Positions 29,341 to 40,317 are shown, counted from the stretch's first letter. The stretch is 64,000 nucleotides of DNA from CBCOTE01 sp965112965 (GCA_965112965.1 CBCOTE010000023.1:186001-250000); one strand, 5' to 3'. Made by a program: numbers and translations. Notes: generated by a model from the sequence alone, not told the origin.

Positions 29341-29954
29341 GCGAGCGAGACCAGTAAATGAGGAGAGCGTTAAGGGGAGTGTGATATCGTGTGCCGCATC
29401 GTAGGCCGGTAGGGTGAATTGTTGACAAGTGCATGGCCTTTGCGGGCAAACTGATTGAGGAACATGTCTTGGCTATAGTCGAGGAGCTAGATTTATATTT
29501 TTTATCACACATGCTGAGTGTTTTTTGTCTATATGAATCAGCTTTTTAGTACTGCGGCGTTTTTCCAGGAATTTTTGAATTTTTGGCCCAGAATGGCTAG
29601 GACTACCGCGTCCGGATATTTGTTCAAAATTTATAGTGTGGCATTTGCATACTGTATTAATGGGTCTATTTTTTGCATCAGACTGATTGTTTTTCATGTA
29701 CCCGACTACGGTATGTCTTTCCTTAAACCTGAAGGAACGCTAGTGTTGTAATAATGAACGTTATGGGAATTGGAATGGATATATTTTTGTATAGATCAAT
29801 GGTAAGCTATGGTATCAATTTGAATCAAAATGATATATTATATTATGATATGTGGAATGTCCTAATTACGGATGAGTTAGGGAACAACCTTCTAGGCAAG
29901 ACTACTTAAGGAGATGGAGGCAGCCCCTCATTCTCTCTGTTAGTCTGAGGCACC
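29341..29954. other. Intergenic, no gene recognised
   Basis: About 0.6 kb between valS and cobA-hemD. A plus-strand stretch (KLIEEHVLAIVEELDLYF, about 29449-29502) reads like protein but is short, isolated and not assignable. Confidence 0.55.
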
Positions 29955-31466
29955 ATGAAAGTATATATCATTGGGGCAGGCCCGGGGGATCCTGGGCTGC
30001 TTACGCTCAAGGCTAAGGCCGTGCTCGAGATGGCCGATGTAGTGGTCTATGATTACCTGGCCAATGATTCCTTTCTGACTTTCTGTCGGCCGGATGCCGA
30101 GTGCATCTACGTGGGTAAAAAAAGTGGTAACCATACATTGCCGCAGGATCGGATTAATGCTCTATTGGTGGACAAGGCCCGGGAGGGCAAGGTCATTGCC
30201 CGTCTCAAAGGGGGCGATCCCTATATCTTTGGTCGTGGGGCCGAGGAAGCCGAGGAGCTATTGGAGGCCGGCATTCCGGTGGAGGTGGTGCCCGGTGTGA
30301 CCTCGGCTGTCGCTGCGGCGGCTTGTGCGGGCATCCCGCTTACCCATCGCAAGTATGCTTCTTCGGTATCGTTTATTACCGGGCATGAAGACCTAACTAA
30401 ACGCGAGAGCGCTCTGCACTGGAATGCCCTAGCTAAGTCATCCAGTACCCTAGTTTTTTTTATGGGTATGAAGAATCTATTCGCGATTGCGCAGAACCTC
30501 ATAGTCGGCGGCCGATCAGCAGAGACGCCCGTAGCCTTAGTGCGCTGGGGTACCACCTGCCGCCACACTTCAATAGTCTCTACCCTTGCCGACGTGGCTA
30601 TGGCGGCAGAGCGGGATGGGTTTAAGGCTCCTTGTCTGATTATCGTGGGTGAAGTAGTATGTCTGGCGTCGACTCTCAACTTTTTTGAGCGTCGGCCGCT
30701 TCTGGGCAAAGGCATCGTGGTTACTAGGGCTAGGGAGCAGGCTAGCAAGCTCCTAGAACAGCTAGCCGAATTGGGCGCTTGTTGTTATCAATTCCCTACT
30801 ATCGAGGTGCGGCCGTTGGACGACTACGCGAAGGTGGAACAGACTATCTTGAGATTGAGGGACTACGATTGGTTAGTGTTTACTTCAGCCAATGGAGTCA
30901 AGTATTTTTGGGAGTACCTAGGAGAGGTCGGCTTGGACACGCGTATTCTTGGGGGTATAAAAGTGGCAGCTATTGGCCCGGCCACAGCCATAGCCCTGGC
31001 TGGACGTGGGGTGAATGCGGATTTAGTGCCTGAACAATATGTTACCGAGTCGTTAGTTACTAGATTGCTTGAGCAAGACATGGCCGGTGCCCGGGTGCTT
31101 ATCCCTCGGGCCAGGGAAGCACGGGAGTTGTTGCCCGAAGAGCTAGCAAAGGTCGGAGTTAAGGTGCAGGTGTTGCCGCTCTACGAAATTGTGCCGGCTG
31201 AAGCTGACCAGGAGGCACTGCTAGCTGCAATGGCTACCGGGGAGATACACTGTATTACCTTTGCTAGTTCATCTACAGTAGACAATTTTTTTGCCCACAT
31301 TCAGTCAGAAACGGTGGAGGCGGTTCGCCCTGGCGTTAAGCTGGCCTGCATCGGGCCGGTGACAGCTAAAACACTAGAAAAGCATGGTTTTATCGCAGAT
31401 ATTGTGCCCACAGATTATACTATCCCAGCCCTTGTGGATGCTCTTGTGGATGCCTTTAAGGTCTGA
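29955..31466 (+). CDS. cobA-hemD: Uroporphyrinogen-III C-methyltransferase fused to uroporphyrinogen-III synthase
   Basis: Residues 1-240 are SUMT, which makes precorrin-2 from uroporphyrinogen III: IIGAGPGDPGLLTLKAKAVL, ARLKGGDPYIFGRGAEEAEE, PGVTSAVAAAACAGIPLTHR, and FFMGMKNL. Residues 250-503 are HemD, which closes and inverts ring D: GKGIVVTRAREQASKLLEQL, WLVFTSANGVKYFWEYL, LIPRAREAREL, and FASSSTVDNFF. The fusion supplies both steps before sirohaem, alternative haem and corrinoid branches, as in Desulfovibrio. The ATG has GAGG just upstream. Full length (503 aa). A T8 run at 30454-30461 lies in frame within the SUMT half. Confidence 0.96.
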   Translation: MKVYIIGAGPGDPGLLTLKAKAVLEMADVVVYDYLANDSFLTFCRPDAECIYVGKKSGNHTLPQDRINALLVDKAREGKVIARLKGGDPYIFGRGAEEAEELLEAGIPVEVVPGVTSAVAAAACAGIPLTHRKYASSVSFITGHEDLTKRESALHWNALAKSSSTLVFFMGMKNLFAIAQNLIVGGRSAETPVALVRWGTTCRHTSIVSTLADVAMAAERDGFKAPCLIIVGEVVCLASTLNFFERRPLLGKGIVVTRAREQASKLLEQLAELGACCYQFPTIEVRPLDDYAKVEQTILRLRDYDWLVFTSANGVKYFWEYLGEVGLDTRILGGIKVAAIGPATAIALAGRGVNADLVPEQYVTESLVTRLLEQDMAGARVLIPRAREARELLPEELAKVGVKVQVLPLYEIVPAEADQEALLAAMATGEIHCITFASSSTVDNFFAHIQSETVEAVRPGVKLACIGPVTAKTLEKHGFIADIVPTDYTIPALVDALVDAFKV

Positions 31467-32999
31467 TATTACTGTGATGTGCTGAGTAGAAGTACTGTAA
31501 TAACTAATACTTCCGACAAAAAAAGTAAAACTATTGTCCTTTCATTAGATATCTGCGGTTTTTTTGATAAAGATTTGAATCTATAATCCAAAGTTAGCTG
31601 TAAGCAAACCGGATTCCAGATGTAGATGTTAGTAGTCTCTAATAATTCCAAAGCTGACGCCCTGTCTGTAGATAATTGAGCCATTAACAAGGCATTGCAC
31701 GGGGGGTGAGGTGAGTTTGAGGCTATAGTTTTTTTATGACCGGGTACGTGCGCTGTCACCCCTTCGGAGCTCTTGACCGTTTTTTTTCAGACCGCATCCA
31801 AAATATTTACTCCGGCCATCCCTGACCTTCATTTTTTTCGGAATTCATGGGCAGTATGCGCTGTGGCCTCAGATAATATTCTTGGCTGCATTATATATTT
31901 CGTGGACGCGTGTGGACTACAGCCTAATCGGCCATTTAGGTTGTGGTGTCTATGTTTCCTAGGGACGACACCTAGAGTCTAGAAAGCTGTATCTTGTTAT
32001 GGAACATCACTATCTATATCTAAAGGCCCTGCATGACTAGTTTTAGGTCGGGCTGACCATCTAAAATATTCTCAGAATGGAATAAGATCTATCTGGCGTC
32101 AGCTAGCGTGGTACTGTCATTGGTCCCTAGAGGCGCCCTATTATATCTGTTCTTGGAAGTGGGCTTTTAGTCAATTTCAACCGGCCGGCTGGTCTGGTCG
32201 AACTACATGTTGGGCGAGCTTAGATTGTATTGCTAGGATACAGTGGCTGTAGTATCTGGAAAATGGATGAAATATATGGGCACGGATGAACGTTACGTTT
32301 ATCCTGACCGACAAGAAGAAGACTGCCTAAAAAATTTTGATACAGCTAAGTATTCTAGTCGGGTTTTAGGGCAGACTGTAGTGTTGCTGTCTACAGAACA
32401 TCCTTAATAAACCTACGTAGATTTTAGGCTGGATAGCCCTTATGCGACCGTATTGGCCATTTTTGATAGGGCGATAACCCAGTCTATGTTATTATAACGG
32501 ACACGGCAAGCTATGTTTTTTAAGGATCAGAGTTTCACCGTGGCTGTAGATGGGCTGTAGCGGAGAATGTGGAGATTTTGTATTTTGTCCCATCGCACCC
32601 ATTAATATTCTGAAGCCATAGAGATTGGCCGGAAGGATACAGGGTGATATTCGTTTGGATAAAGTTCCCGGTTGGGATTACTGCTGTCGCAGGTGTCTAT
32701 AGATAATATTGCGGTAGAGTTTAGGTTTAACACTCCGGCTGGGCGCGGTATTAACTGGCAGGCCTTCTACCGCAAGTTGCAAGAGTTCGGTCTGGATAGC
32801 CCGCCGGCCTGAGCAGTAGTGTTATAGTAAAAAACATAATGTTCTGTACTACATGACACTTGTATCGATTATGCTACGTCATTGGCTGGCAAAAAAATAG
32901 TAGAAAAAAATAGTTCTTTTCTCAGAGGCAAATAATTATTTATGTGCAATGGTGGCGGTAGAGAGCGGAGAGGAACGGAGCAGATACCTGAGCAAGGCA
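31467..32999 (+). pseudogene. Eroded region with an unidentified plus-strand coding relic (about 31990-32812)
   Basis: Plus-strand segments in changing frames read like protein: VLGSGLLVNFNRPAGLVELH near 32150-32210, MKYMGTDERYVYPDRQEED near 32270-32325, LDSPYATVLAIFDRAITQSM near 32430-32490, and a closing DNIAVEFRFNTPAGRGINWQ ... AFYRKLQEFGLDSPPA ending at TGA 32810-32812. The final block is 38 codons without a stop. I do not recognise the family. It is separated from cobA-hemD by about 0.5 kb of unreadable sequence, so operon membership is unclear. Confidence 0.4.
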
Positions 33000-33035
33000 G
33001 ATCATAATTATTTAAAAGTAGATCATAATTATTTA
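33000..33035. repeat. 21-bp tandem near-duplication
   Basis: GATCATAATTATTTA occurs at 33000-33014 and again at 33021-33035, a 21-base period. A partial third copy (ATAATTATTTA) lies about 60 bases to the left. It is probably a local slippage or duplication event in non-coding DNA. Confidence 0.6.
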
Positions 33036-36000
33036 GTACTAATATTTTTCAGCACCGTCGGTACAAAAAAAGTGAGTGAATATGTATTCTTTTAATTACC
33101 CAAATTAATTATATATTTTATGCGTTATCTTAAATTTTGAGGTAGCGTCAACTTCTTTACATGCCTTTAAACATGATACTCTTTACGACATGTGGGTCCG
33201 TATTGGGTGTGGTCGGATGGGGCAGTAGCTATGTGACGCAATAACCGGTCCGAATAGGTCGCGTACATTTTATAATTGGGGTGCTGTGAGGTGCAGATAT
33301 GATTCAAGTGGCGGCTGAACCAGCTCCAGATCTGCTGGAGGCCAAAAAAAAAGTACGGGTATCCCAGCGCAGTACCGGCGGTAAAAAAATGAGTAGAGTA
33401 AGTCTTAGCCATATTTGTAGCTCTAAGATATAAGTAGGTACTGCTGCAGTTCGTTTTTAATGCACCAGATATTATCTCTAGCCTTAGGGTATGGGTCAAA
33501 CTTAGGTAGCTTTAACGCATTTGATAGTTTTCGGTGCGGCCTTTATCTTATAAATGAAAGTTATACCTATCTTCAAAATATCTAAGAAAATGCTGAAGAT
33601 TATGTTGGAGTACTATGTGCCAAGATATTGATGATTTTTAAACTGACGGAACTTATTATCCGCGGCCTCTTAGAGAGTGCAGTGGTTGTGAGTTGAAGAT
33701 AGTGAGCCAAAAAAATGTTTAGTCGAAATGTTCATGAACATCTTTAATTTATGGATATCGAAATGAGACTTACGTCAAGCAGAAAAATAGCCGGTGGTTT
33801 AAATACGAAGCGGCTGATATACGATGGCAAGATTGTTTTTTTCAGCTGTGAGGGCAAAGTCTTTTGTGGTGGTGAGTTCGCATTTTGGGTGTCACCAGTT
33901 GACTAGCGTTTCGACATTGTGCGGGGCAAGTTTTTTTAAGAATACATTAATTTAATATTTCAAGCTAAGATTGTCAAGACATCAGGCCCTGGTTAAGATT
34001 AATCTATAGAGCCATGAAGTCACGGACTGGTCAGTATTTTGCCAGAGAAGATTTATATTGGTTCTGGCTGGTTTTTTTAGCGCAGTATATGATTATTTTG
34101 GCTGTTCTGAAGTAAGTCTTCGGTCTGGGCTTACTCTACCAGAGAGAGTACTGTACTTATGGAGAGGATGGCAGTGATGATGCGACTATTGATCATGAAT
34201 GGTCGACTGAAAATACTATGATGCGTATGGGGCACTATACTGGGTGTATAGTTTTCTTGAGGAAAAATATGAATTAGTCGTTATCATAGCTGTCCTCGAT
34301 ATCAAGAATGCGAATATTTTTTTTGCAGACGGCAGTCGGTAATTTTGAAGAATAGACTTACGAAGTCTCAGTTTAGATTATTGTTGTAGAAGATTAGAAC
34401 AGTTGGTGCTTATGAAGATCATGATGAGATAAGTAGTTGTCCGACGGCTGGAGTGTTGAATGGCTAAATAGCCGTATCCAGGTACAAAAAAGTGGGGGCA
34501 GGCAAGGCCAGTGAGGTGATTGCAGGGTTGCTCAATTGATTGGCTTTCCATGCATTTTATTCGATTATATCACATATGTTGGTGCGCAGTCCGAGATAGC
34601 GTTGTTGAGAGCTATAGACGCGTTAGTTGGTCTGAAAAATTCGATATTTACAGTTATCATTCCAATAGATGCTAAACTTCAGGCTTTTTCGTCGTCCGAT
34701 AGTGAGGAGAAAAGGGGCATTCTGAGTGCTCTTGTGTCTATAGATTTAAGCTCCACTAGTTGGCGTTATATAAAGTACTTCCAGAATCCATGCTCTCTTC
34801 GATACACATAAGGTGTTTTAATAGCTAGAGATTAAGCCAGAAAGCGTTCTGGTGCCGTATCTGTGAGTCACTTTTATAGAAGATGATTCGTGTATAGGGC
34901 TATTTTTCACTGGAGATAAAATATTTTTTGTTGTAGGCATGTCGGCCACGGTACGGTAGTGTTCCTCGTAGTTGTACAGTAGCCTATGGATGGTCACGGC
35001 GTGGATGATTATATCCCGTAGACAGTCAGGTAGATTTCGTCGATGTTTTAAGGAATACAGCATATATTCGACCTCACGGTACGCTATTTTGGTCCGAGAA
35101 ATATGATGGTTACGGGCTGATCTGGGGTTCAACGGTTAGGACGTAACGTGGTCCATGGGGTGTGGTTTAGTAGCTTCACTATGGATTAGGTTTTGGTTTC
35201 GGCGTGTAGTGCTTGGCCATAGGCGTTAGTGATAAAATAGGTCATTCTAGGGTCATATCAAGGACTATGCTCACTTTATTATCCGCACTATATGAAAAAT
35301 GCGTAGTCGTTGTTCCAGTCCTTTGGGTTGACTAGTGGTGTTATTGCGTTCATTGGTTGGTCATAGAAAGCAGACAAAACTGTCCAATCTCACAGAGATG
35401 CGGGTATCCATGGGGGTCAAGATAGATGATTAGAGGACGAGCCAAGAGGACGGCTGGGAGATTCTCAAACAATACGATAACGGTCACGCTGACCAAAGTG
35501 ATGCGCAGGTTTATATTTATAATGATGATGGCGTAGGTTAGCGGCGTCTAGGACGTATTGCTCGTTGCGTCCGTTTTAATTAGTCTGTGTATAGAGGAAA
35601 GATATATTTTTTTGCGCGCGCTGCTTCGAGTAGTTGTTTTTAAATGGAGTATTTTCTGGTAACTATGAGACCAGGTTAGCTGCAGGCAGCATAAACTGGC
35701 TGGGGTTATGGTGAGGGATGATACAATTAATACTTTTTTTGGACATCAATTAGTAGGATCAGGTTCTGTTATGGATGATTCCGACAAATTTAATATTCTG
35801 TTCTGGTTTGAATAATGATAAGGTTTAATTTGATACCATTTTAAATCATTGCTGCTTTACCATTGTGGATCGGAGTATGTTTTTTTGTAATAAAAAATGC
35901 CGTAAGTATGAAAAAAATATAAATATTTTTTTATATTATACTTTCATTCTCTTTAAAAAATAGTATATTTTTTTCAATTTGAGCAAGGTTATAAAGAATA

Positions 36001-36070
36001 ATATTTTACTCTCCTCACAGAAGATGGAGCCATCGAACTGAGGGTCATCTAGCTGCTAGAAGTAAATTAC
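33036..36070. other. Eroded region, no intact gene
   Basis: About 3 kb. A few stretches look once-coding: plus strand MKSRTGQYFAREDLYWFWL near 34014-34070, and minus strand RNLPDCLRDIIIHAVTIHRL near 34970-35030. None carries a motif I can name, and stops are dense. The end nearest mutM (35860-36000) is very AT-rich. Confidence 0.5.
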
Positions 36071-36952
36071 TTAGTTTCTTTGACAAACGGGGCAGAAGGT
36101 GGAGGTCCGACTGGCGATTTTGGTCATTCTTATAGTGGTGCCGCAGACGAGACAGGGGAGGCCGACCCGGCCGTAGATACGTAAGGTCTTCTGGAATGTG
36201 CCGACGTTGCCATAGGCGTCACGGTAGTTACGAATGGAAGAACCACAGGCAGCGATGGCCTCGGTAAGAACTTCCTGAATGGCGGCTTGGAGTTGGTGTA
36301 GGCGATATGGGGCCAAAGTGTTGGCTGGTGTGTTGGGTTGTATACCGGCACGGAATAGGGATTCATCGGCGTAGATATTGCCGATGCCGGCGAGAACGGT
36401 TTGGTCTAGGAGCAAGGTTTTAATACGACCGCGACGGCCAGCTAGGCGGAGGGAGAAAGTATCCGAGTTGAGAGCTAGAGGCTCTGGGCCCATAGTGCGG
36501 AAGAAATCCCAGGCAGTGAGCGCGTCTGGGGTCATGAGACGTAAGGTACCGAACTTGCGTTGGTCATGAAAAATAAGCCGGCTTTCGTCTTCAGTGAGGA
36601 AGACAGCGCGGATGTGTGGGTCATCAAGGGCTATTGGATGGGCTGGGTCATCTATGAATAGCCGTCCAGTCATTTTAAGGTGGACGGCTAGGATGTTGGT
36701 GCATGGTGGGATAAGTCCGGATAGGGTGGCTGGTAGTGGTGTAGGGTTGGTTTTTCCGTCCAGGGCCAAGAGCAGGAGCTTACCACGACGGCTAACACTA
36801 GCTATGCGTAGGCCGGATAGGGCGGCGACGAAGGCAGTGGGATCGTCAGCAATACAGCCAGGCCAGCGCAGATCCACGGCCTGGATACGATGTCCTTGGC
36901 AGGCGACAGCCAGGCCGCGGACGATAGTTTCGACTTCAGGTAATTCTGGCAT
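36071..36952 (-). CDS. mutM: Formamidopyrimidine-DNA glycosylase
   Basis: MutM (Fpg) removes 8-oxoguanine and other oxidised purines. The start must be the ATG at 36952, because the mature enzyme begins with the catalytic proline of MPELPEVETIVRGL (Pro2, Glu3). Lys58 sits in SRRGKLLLLAL. RKFGTLRLM, LAGIGNIYADESLF (helix-two-turn-helix) and the C-terminal four-cysteine zinc finger (CLVC...CPVC) complete the enzyme. It is 293 aa, slightly longer than usual (about 270). The gene is isolated among eroded DNA, intact in every catalytic part, and suggests base-excision repair of oxidative damage is kept. Confidence 0.97.
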   Translation of the reverse strand: MPELPEVETIVRGLAVACQGHRIQAVDLRWPGCIADDPTAFVAALSGLRIASVSRRGKLLLLALDGKTNPTPLPATLSGLIPPCTNILAVHLKMTGRLFIDDPAHPIALDDPHIRAVFLTEDESRLIFHDQRKFGTLRLMTPDALTAWDFFRTMGPEPLALNSDTFSLRLAGRRGRIKTLLLDQTVLAGIGNIYADESLFRAGIQPNTPANTLAPYRLHQLQAAIQEVLTEAIAACGSSIRNYRDAYGNVGTFQKTLRIYGRVGLPCLVCGTTIRMTKIASRTSTFCPVCQRN

Positions 36953-37251
36953 TGGAAATCTTCGACGTGGCAGGACCAAGACGTGTCTGGATGGTTGTTA
37001 GAATTAGCTTGGGGATGGCCAGACAGAGTATTTCTAAATTATTCCGGATTACGAAGAGTATTTGGGATCTAGCATTTCCATATGGACAATACGGTGGTGT
37101 GAAAGAACTGAGGTTTTTTTGGCTGACTAATGACCGCCAGGAGCAGGCCCTTAGACCGGCAACTGGTCTTGTCCATCTGTAAGCCTGGTATAAGCTTTTG
37201 CATAGTCACTGTTCTACTATTTTAGTCCAAAACTAAATCTAGATGGCTGCG

Positions 37252-38000
37252 TTAAAGTATGGAGCTGACGAAAAAGATGTCGGTTTTGGCTGGATCAGGG
37301 ATGGTGTTGCCTCTCCAGGGGAGCATAAGCAAGGTCTTTATAGTCGGGCTTAAAGTGCGTAGCCTATAGGCTACGCCTCAGCCATGTCCTATGTGTCTGG
37401 CACCGGCCAATACCACTATGGGGCGACTCAGGCGGTAGCGTAATGCTAGTGCTTCGGTGGCCATCTTAGTATCCCATAGGGTTTGGACCAAGAAGAAGCG
37501 GTCCGTGTCGAAGACTGGCCGGCCTTTATCTTTAGCCAGTCTCTGGTGATGCTTGACTATGGTTTTTAGAGAGACGCGCTGAACGGGGTGGGGCATGATG
37601 ATTGGGTTAGGTATTTGGCGTAGTTCTTCAGGTGACAAAGCTTCCAAGCCGCCGAAGCCGACCTTGCGTACTAGGGCGTGCGGTAGGTTTAGGGCATAGA
37701 GCGGTAGCCTGTGTCTGAGCGCTACGCGGAAGACTGAGGTATAGAGTTCGAATGAGTGGTTCCAGGCCTTTGGCCAGTCTACGGCCTGGGATAAGGCCTC
37801 TAATACATAGTTTTCAGTTCGCGTATACAGATGGCCAATATTCCAGAGATCTAGAGCCGGCTGTCTGGTAACATCGAGCATTTCCAGCCCTACCGCCGGA
37901 GATGGGCCAGTTGTGGCCAGGATGTCCAAGCAATGGGCTTGAATTTCGTGGTCGTTGAGCAAGTTATGGCTCTCGCCTATATGGTGGATGGGACGACACA
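37252..38000 (-). pseudogene. ChaN-like (Cofac_haem_bdg) protein gene interrupted by an in-frame TGA
   Basis: The ChaN family binds haem and is tied to iron uptake. On the minus strand the frame reads HHIGESHNLLNDHEIQAHCL (family 'GE.H....'), AVGLEMLDVTRQP, LYALNLPHALVRKVGF, LEALSPEELRQIPNP, then IVVLAGARHIGHG and a TGA (37378-37380). Past this stop the same frame stays open for 41 codons and continues the family pattern (GVAYRLRTL, LLMLPWRGNTIPDP, KTDIFFVSS) to a TAA at 37252-37254. The TGA stands where a tryptophan is usual ('GHGWG'), so a TGG-to-TGA change is the simplest cause. The 5' end is also doubtful: no ATG or GTG precedes IGESH in frame, and only a TTG at 37960-37962 is available. 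Confidence 0.8.
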
Positions 38001-38006
38001 GTACAC

Positions 38007-39272
38007 CTAGTCCCAGTTGCGTTTATCCTCGATAGGCCGGATTTGCGCCGGCAGGGCGCCGGGATTGACTACCTTAAGCACAGGGCGTAATTTGATCTTC
38101 TCGCGGAAAAGGTGTAGTAGCTCATCGTTACGCTTGAAGTTACTAGCCTCCAAGTAGAGCACTATCTCATCAATACTGTCGGGGTTGGTGACCTCAATTT
38201 GCCAGCGTTTGATCTCGTCGAATCGAGCCATAATCTGCTCCACCTGGTGTGGGTATACGAACATGCCTTTGATGCGTGCAGTAGTATCTACACGGCCTAC
38301 GATATTGCCTAGCCGTGGGCTAGAGCGGCCGCAGAGGCATGGGGTGCGGTCGATGTAGGAGAGGTCGCCCGTGGCTAGACGGATGAGGGGGTAGGTCTTA
38401 TTAAAGGCCGTAACTACGATCTCTCCAACTTCGCTGTTTTTGAGAGGAATACCAGTATCAGGATGGCAGATTTCTACAAAAGTTTGGTTAGAGATGTGTA
38501 GGCCGTTTTTGTGAAAGCACTCGTAGCCAATACAGCCTACGTCAGCCGTGCCATAACCTTGACGCATGATGAGGTCGAACTTCTTTTCTAAAATGTTACG
38601 TAATTTTTCAGAGAATTTTTCGCCTGTGACGAATGCTACTTCGATGAATAGATCTTTGCGTAGATTGATTCCGTTTTCTTCAGCCTTTTGTGCCATGTGC
38701 ATGAGGTAGCTAGGGGTACCGATATATCCAGTTACCCTCAGCTTTTGCATAATTTCCAGCTGTGTGTTTAGGTTACCCTGGCCGGCGGGTATGACAGCAC
38801 AGCCCAGGTTACGCAGTGGTTCCTCAAACATGAGGCCAGCCGGAGTGAGATGGTAGTTGAAGGTGATCTGTGCCAGATCGCCGGAGCGAAAGCCTGTGGC
38901 GTAAAAGCCTTCAGTCCAGCCCCAGTAGTCGTCGCTGCGGTCCTCAGGGTCAAATATGGGACCTGGGGATAAAAACACTCGCTTGAGTTCGCCTAGGTCC
39001 TTAGTGAGCAGGCCGCCCAGGCGTGGCCCCATAGACTGTAGAAAAATGAGTTCCTTTTTTTTTAGGATGGGTATGTATTTCAAATCTGAGAGAATTTTAA
39101 ATTTATCCGCCTGGAATTGGGCACGGTCGAAGCGTTTCTTGACGTCTTCGGAATAACGGTAGGCGTAAAGTAATAATTCTTTGAGCTGGATGATATTATA
39201 TTGCCGACGTTCGCTTTCGTCGAGTACTTCGCGGCGGCTGTAGATACCTTCAGTGCGGTCTTTGCGTGTCAT
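38007..39272 (-). CDS. Phenylacetate-CoA ligase family AMP-forming ligase
   Basis: A 421-residue adenylate-forming enzyme of the PaaK type, joining an aryl or related carboxylic acid to CoA. ITFNYHLTPAGLMFEEPLRN, YIGTPSYLMHMA, FVTGEKFSEKL, MRQGYGTADVGCIGYEC, TGDLSYIDRTPCLCGRSSPR and GRVDTTARIKGMFVYPHQVE are family signatures. The final region (RPVLKVVNPGALP) is shorter and weaker than in many homologues, but the length is near normal (about 430). GGAGAG lies upstream of the ATG. Many sulphate reducers carry such genes next to indolepyruvate oxidoreductase; that partner is not seen here. A run of nine A/T (39055-39063) lies in frame (KKK). Confidence 0.9.
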   Translation of the reverse strand: MTRKDRTEGIYSRREVLDESERRQYNIIQLKELLLYAYRYSEDVKKRFDRAQFQADKFKILSDLKYIPILKKKELIFLQSMGPRLGGLLTKDLGELKRVFLSPGPIFDPEDRSDDYWGWTEGFYATGFRSGDLAQITFNYHLTPAGLMFEEPLRNLGCAVIPAGQGNLNTQLEIMQKLRVTGYIGTPSYLMHMAQKAEENGINLRKDLFIEVAFVTGEKFSEKLRNILEKKFDLIMRQGYGTADVGCIGYECFHKNGLHISNQTFVEICHPDTGIPLKNSEVGEIVVTAFNKTYPLIRLATGDLSYIDRTPCLCGRSSPRLGNIVGRVDTTARIKGMFVYPHQVEQIMARFDEIKRWQIEVTNPDSIDEIVLYLEASNFKRNDELLHLFREKIKLRPVLKVVNPGALPAQIRPIEDKRNWD

Positions 39273-39548
39273 ATATCAACTCTCCGCGGATAATTTTTTT
39301 AAGATACTAAGTATGAATAGTCAATTTTTAATGGAATTACAAGTAGAAATCTATAAGTTAACGAATTATCAGGCAAAAAAAAAGTTATCCAAGCCCTAGG
39401 CCGTCGGCTGATTCTGGGTGGGGAGGTACATATGATTTAGGTTTTCTGGCCGTTGTAGATGTCATCTCGGTTATGTCCAGATAATGCGCATCAGGTTTAG
39501 TCACATTTGGGACAGATTTGATAGATGCTGTCGCGTTTAGTGTTGTCA

Positions 39549-40317
39549 TCATATTTGATCCTGCTGCCGGGCAAAAAATAAGCAACCAGTATGAGCCACT
39601 ATGCGATCATCAGGTCGTAGCCGTTCTGGTATGGGCTTATAACGGCGGATGAAAATTTTCTAGCATCTCGATGTCAGCAAATAGCTGGCCTTCCATGGCT
39701 ACCAGTAGATCCAAGGCCTGGTTGGCTGTGGGCAGTAGGAAAGCTATGGGCGCTGGGCGCCATGGCTGCTGCAGCCTGAGCTAGATAGTCCCAGGGAGTG
39801 CGTACGTCTAGAAATAGGGCGTCGGCATCGGTTTGTAGAAAGCCTTCGGTAATATCGAGGCAGCGACGTTCCACGTTTTTCCCCAGCCCAGCCCAGGCTA
39901 GATTTCGGCCGCAAGGCTTAATAAATTCTGGTTGGCGGTCATAGGTATATACCCGTCCCATAGGGCCTACATACTCAGGATAGAGCCATGGTCATACTAC
40001 CTGAGCCGTAGCCGGCCTCTAATGACCCGTGAGCCTGGGCCAATGCCCAGTTTGAGTAGAATATAGCCGATCTTTTTGGGATATAGGATCTTAGTTTCCC
40101 TGTGTAGCCCCTTAATGCAGTCGTAAATAGTGGGCCTCAATAATCGGTAGGGCTTACCTAGATGCGATGAAATTATCCCATCAAAGCACGTTTCTAGGAT
40201 TGTCTTAGCCGGAATGCGTCCTTCGTGGGTATGTAGGGCCCTGTCCTGATCGAGTCGGAACAGAAATTGTTTGCCCTTTGAGCTGACGAGTAGGATAAGA
40301 TCTTCTGGGCTGGGCAT
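39549..40317 (-). pseudogene. trmI: tRNA (adenine58-N1)-methyltransferase TrmI, frameshifted
   Basis: TrmI methylates A58 in the tRNA T-loop. The gene starts at ATG 40317 behind the best ribosome site in the window (AAGGAGGTG). The N-terminal 100 codons match the family (LLRPTIYDCIKGL, KILYPKKIGYILLKLGIGPG). At about 40020 one extra base breaks the SAM-binding loop: one frame later it reads EAGYGSGSMTMALS. A second frame change at 39974-39977 leads into YVGPMGRVYTYDRQPEF and DADALFLDVRTPWDYL. The end RPDDRIVAHTGCLFFARQQ stops at TGA 39549-39551. At least three shifts are needed, so the enzyme is not made. Decay is recent enough that every domain is legible. Confidence 0.88.

Noticed and set aside
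37357..37376. Perfect 20-base palindrome that looks like a terminator behind the ChaN-like gene
   Set aside because: It lies inside the conserved coding continuation past the TGA and has no U tract, so the symmetry is explained by codons and is probably fortuitous.
37378..37380. TGA as a reassigned tryptophan codon
   Set aside because: TGA is the terminal stop of several intact genes here (larC, rsmI, EIID, cvpA, valS), and intact genes use TGG for Trp.
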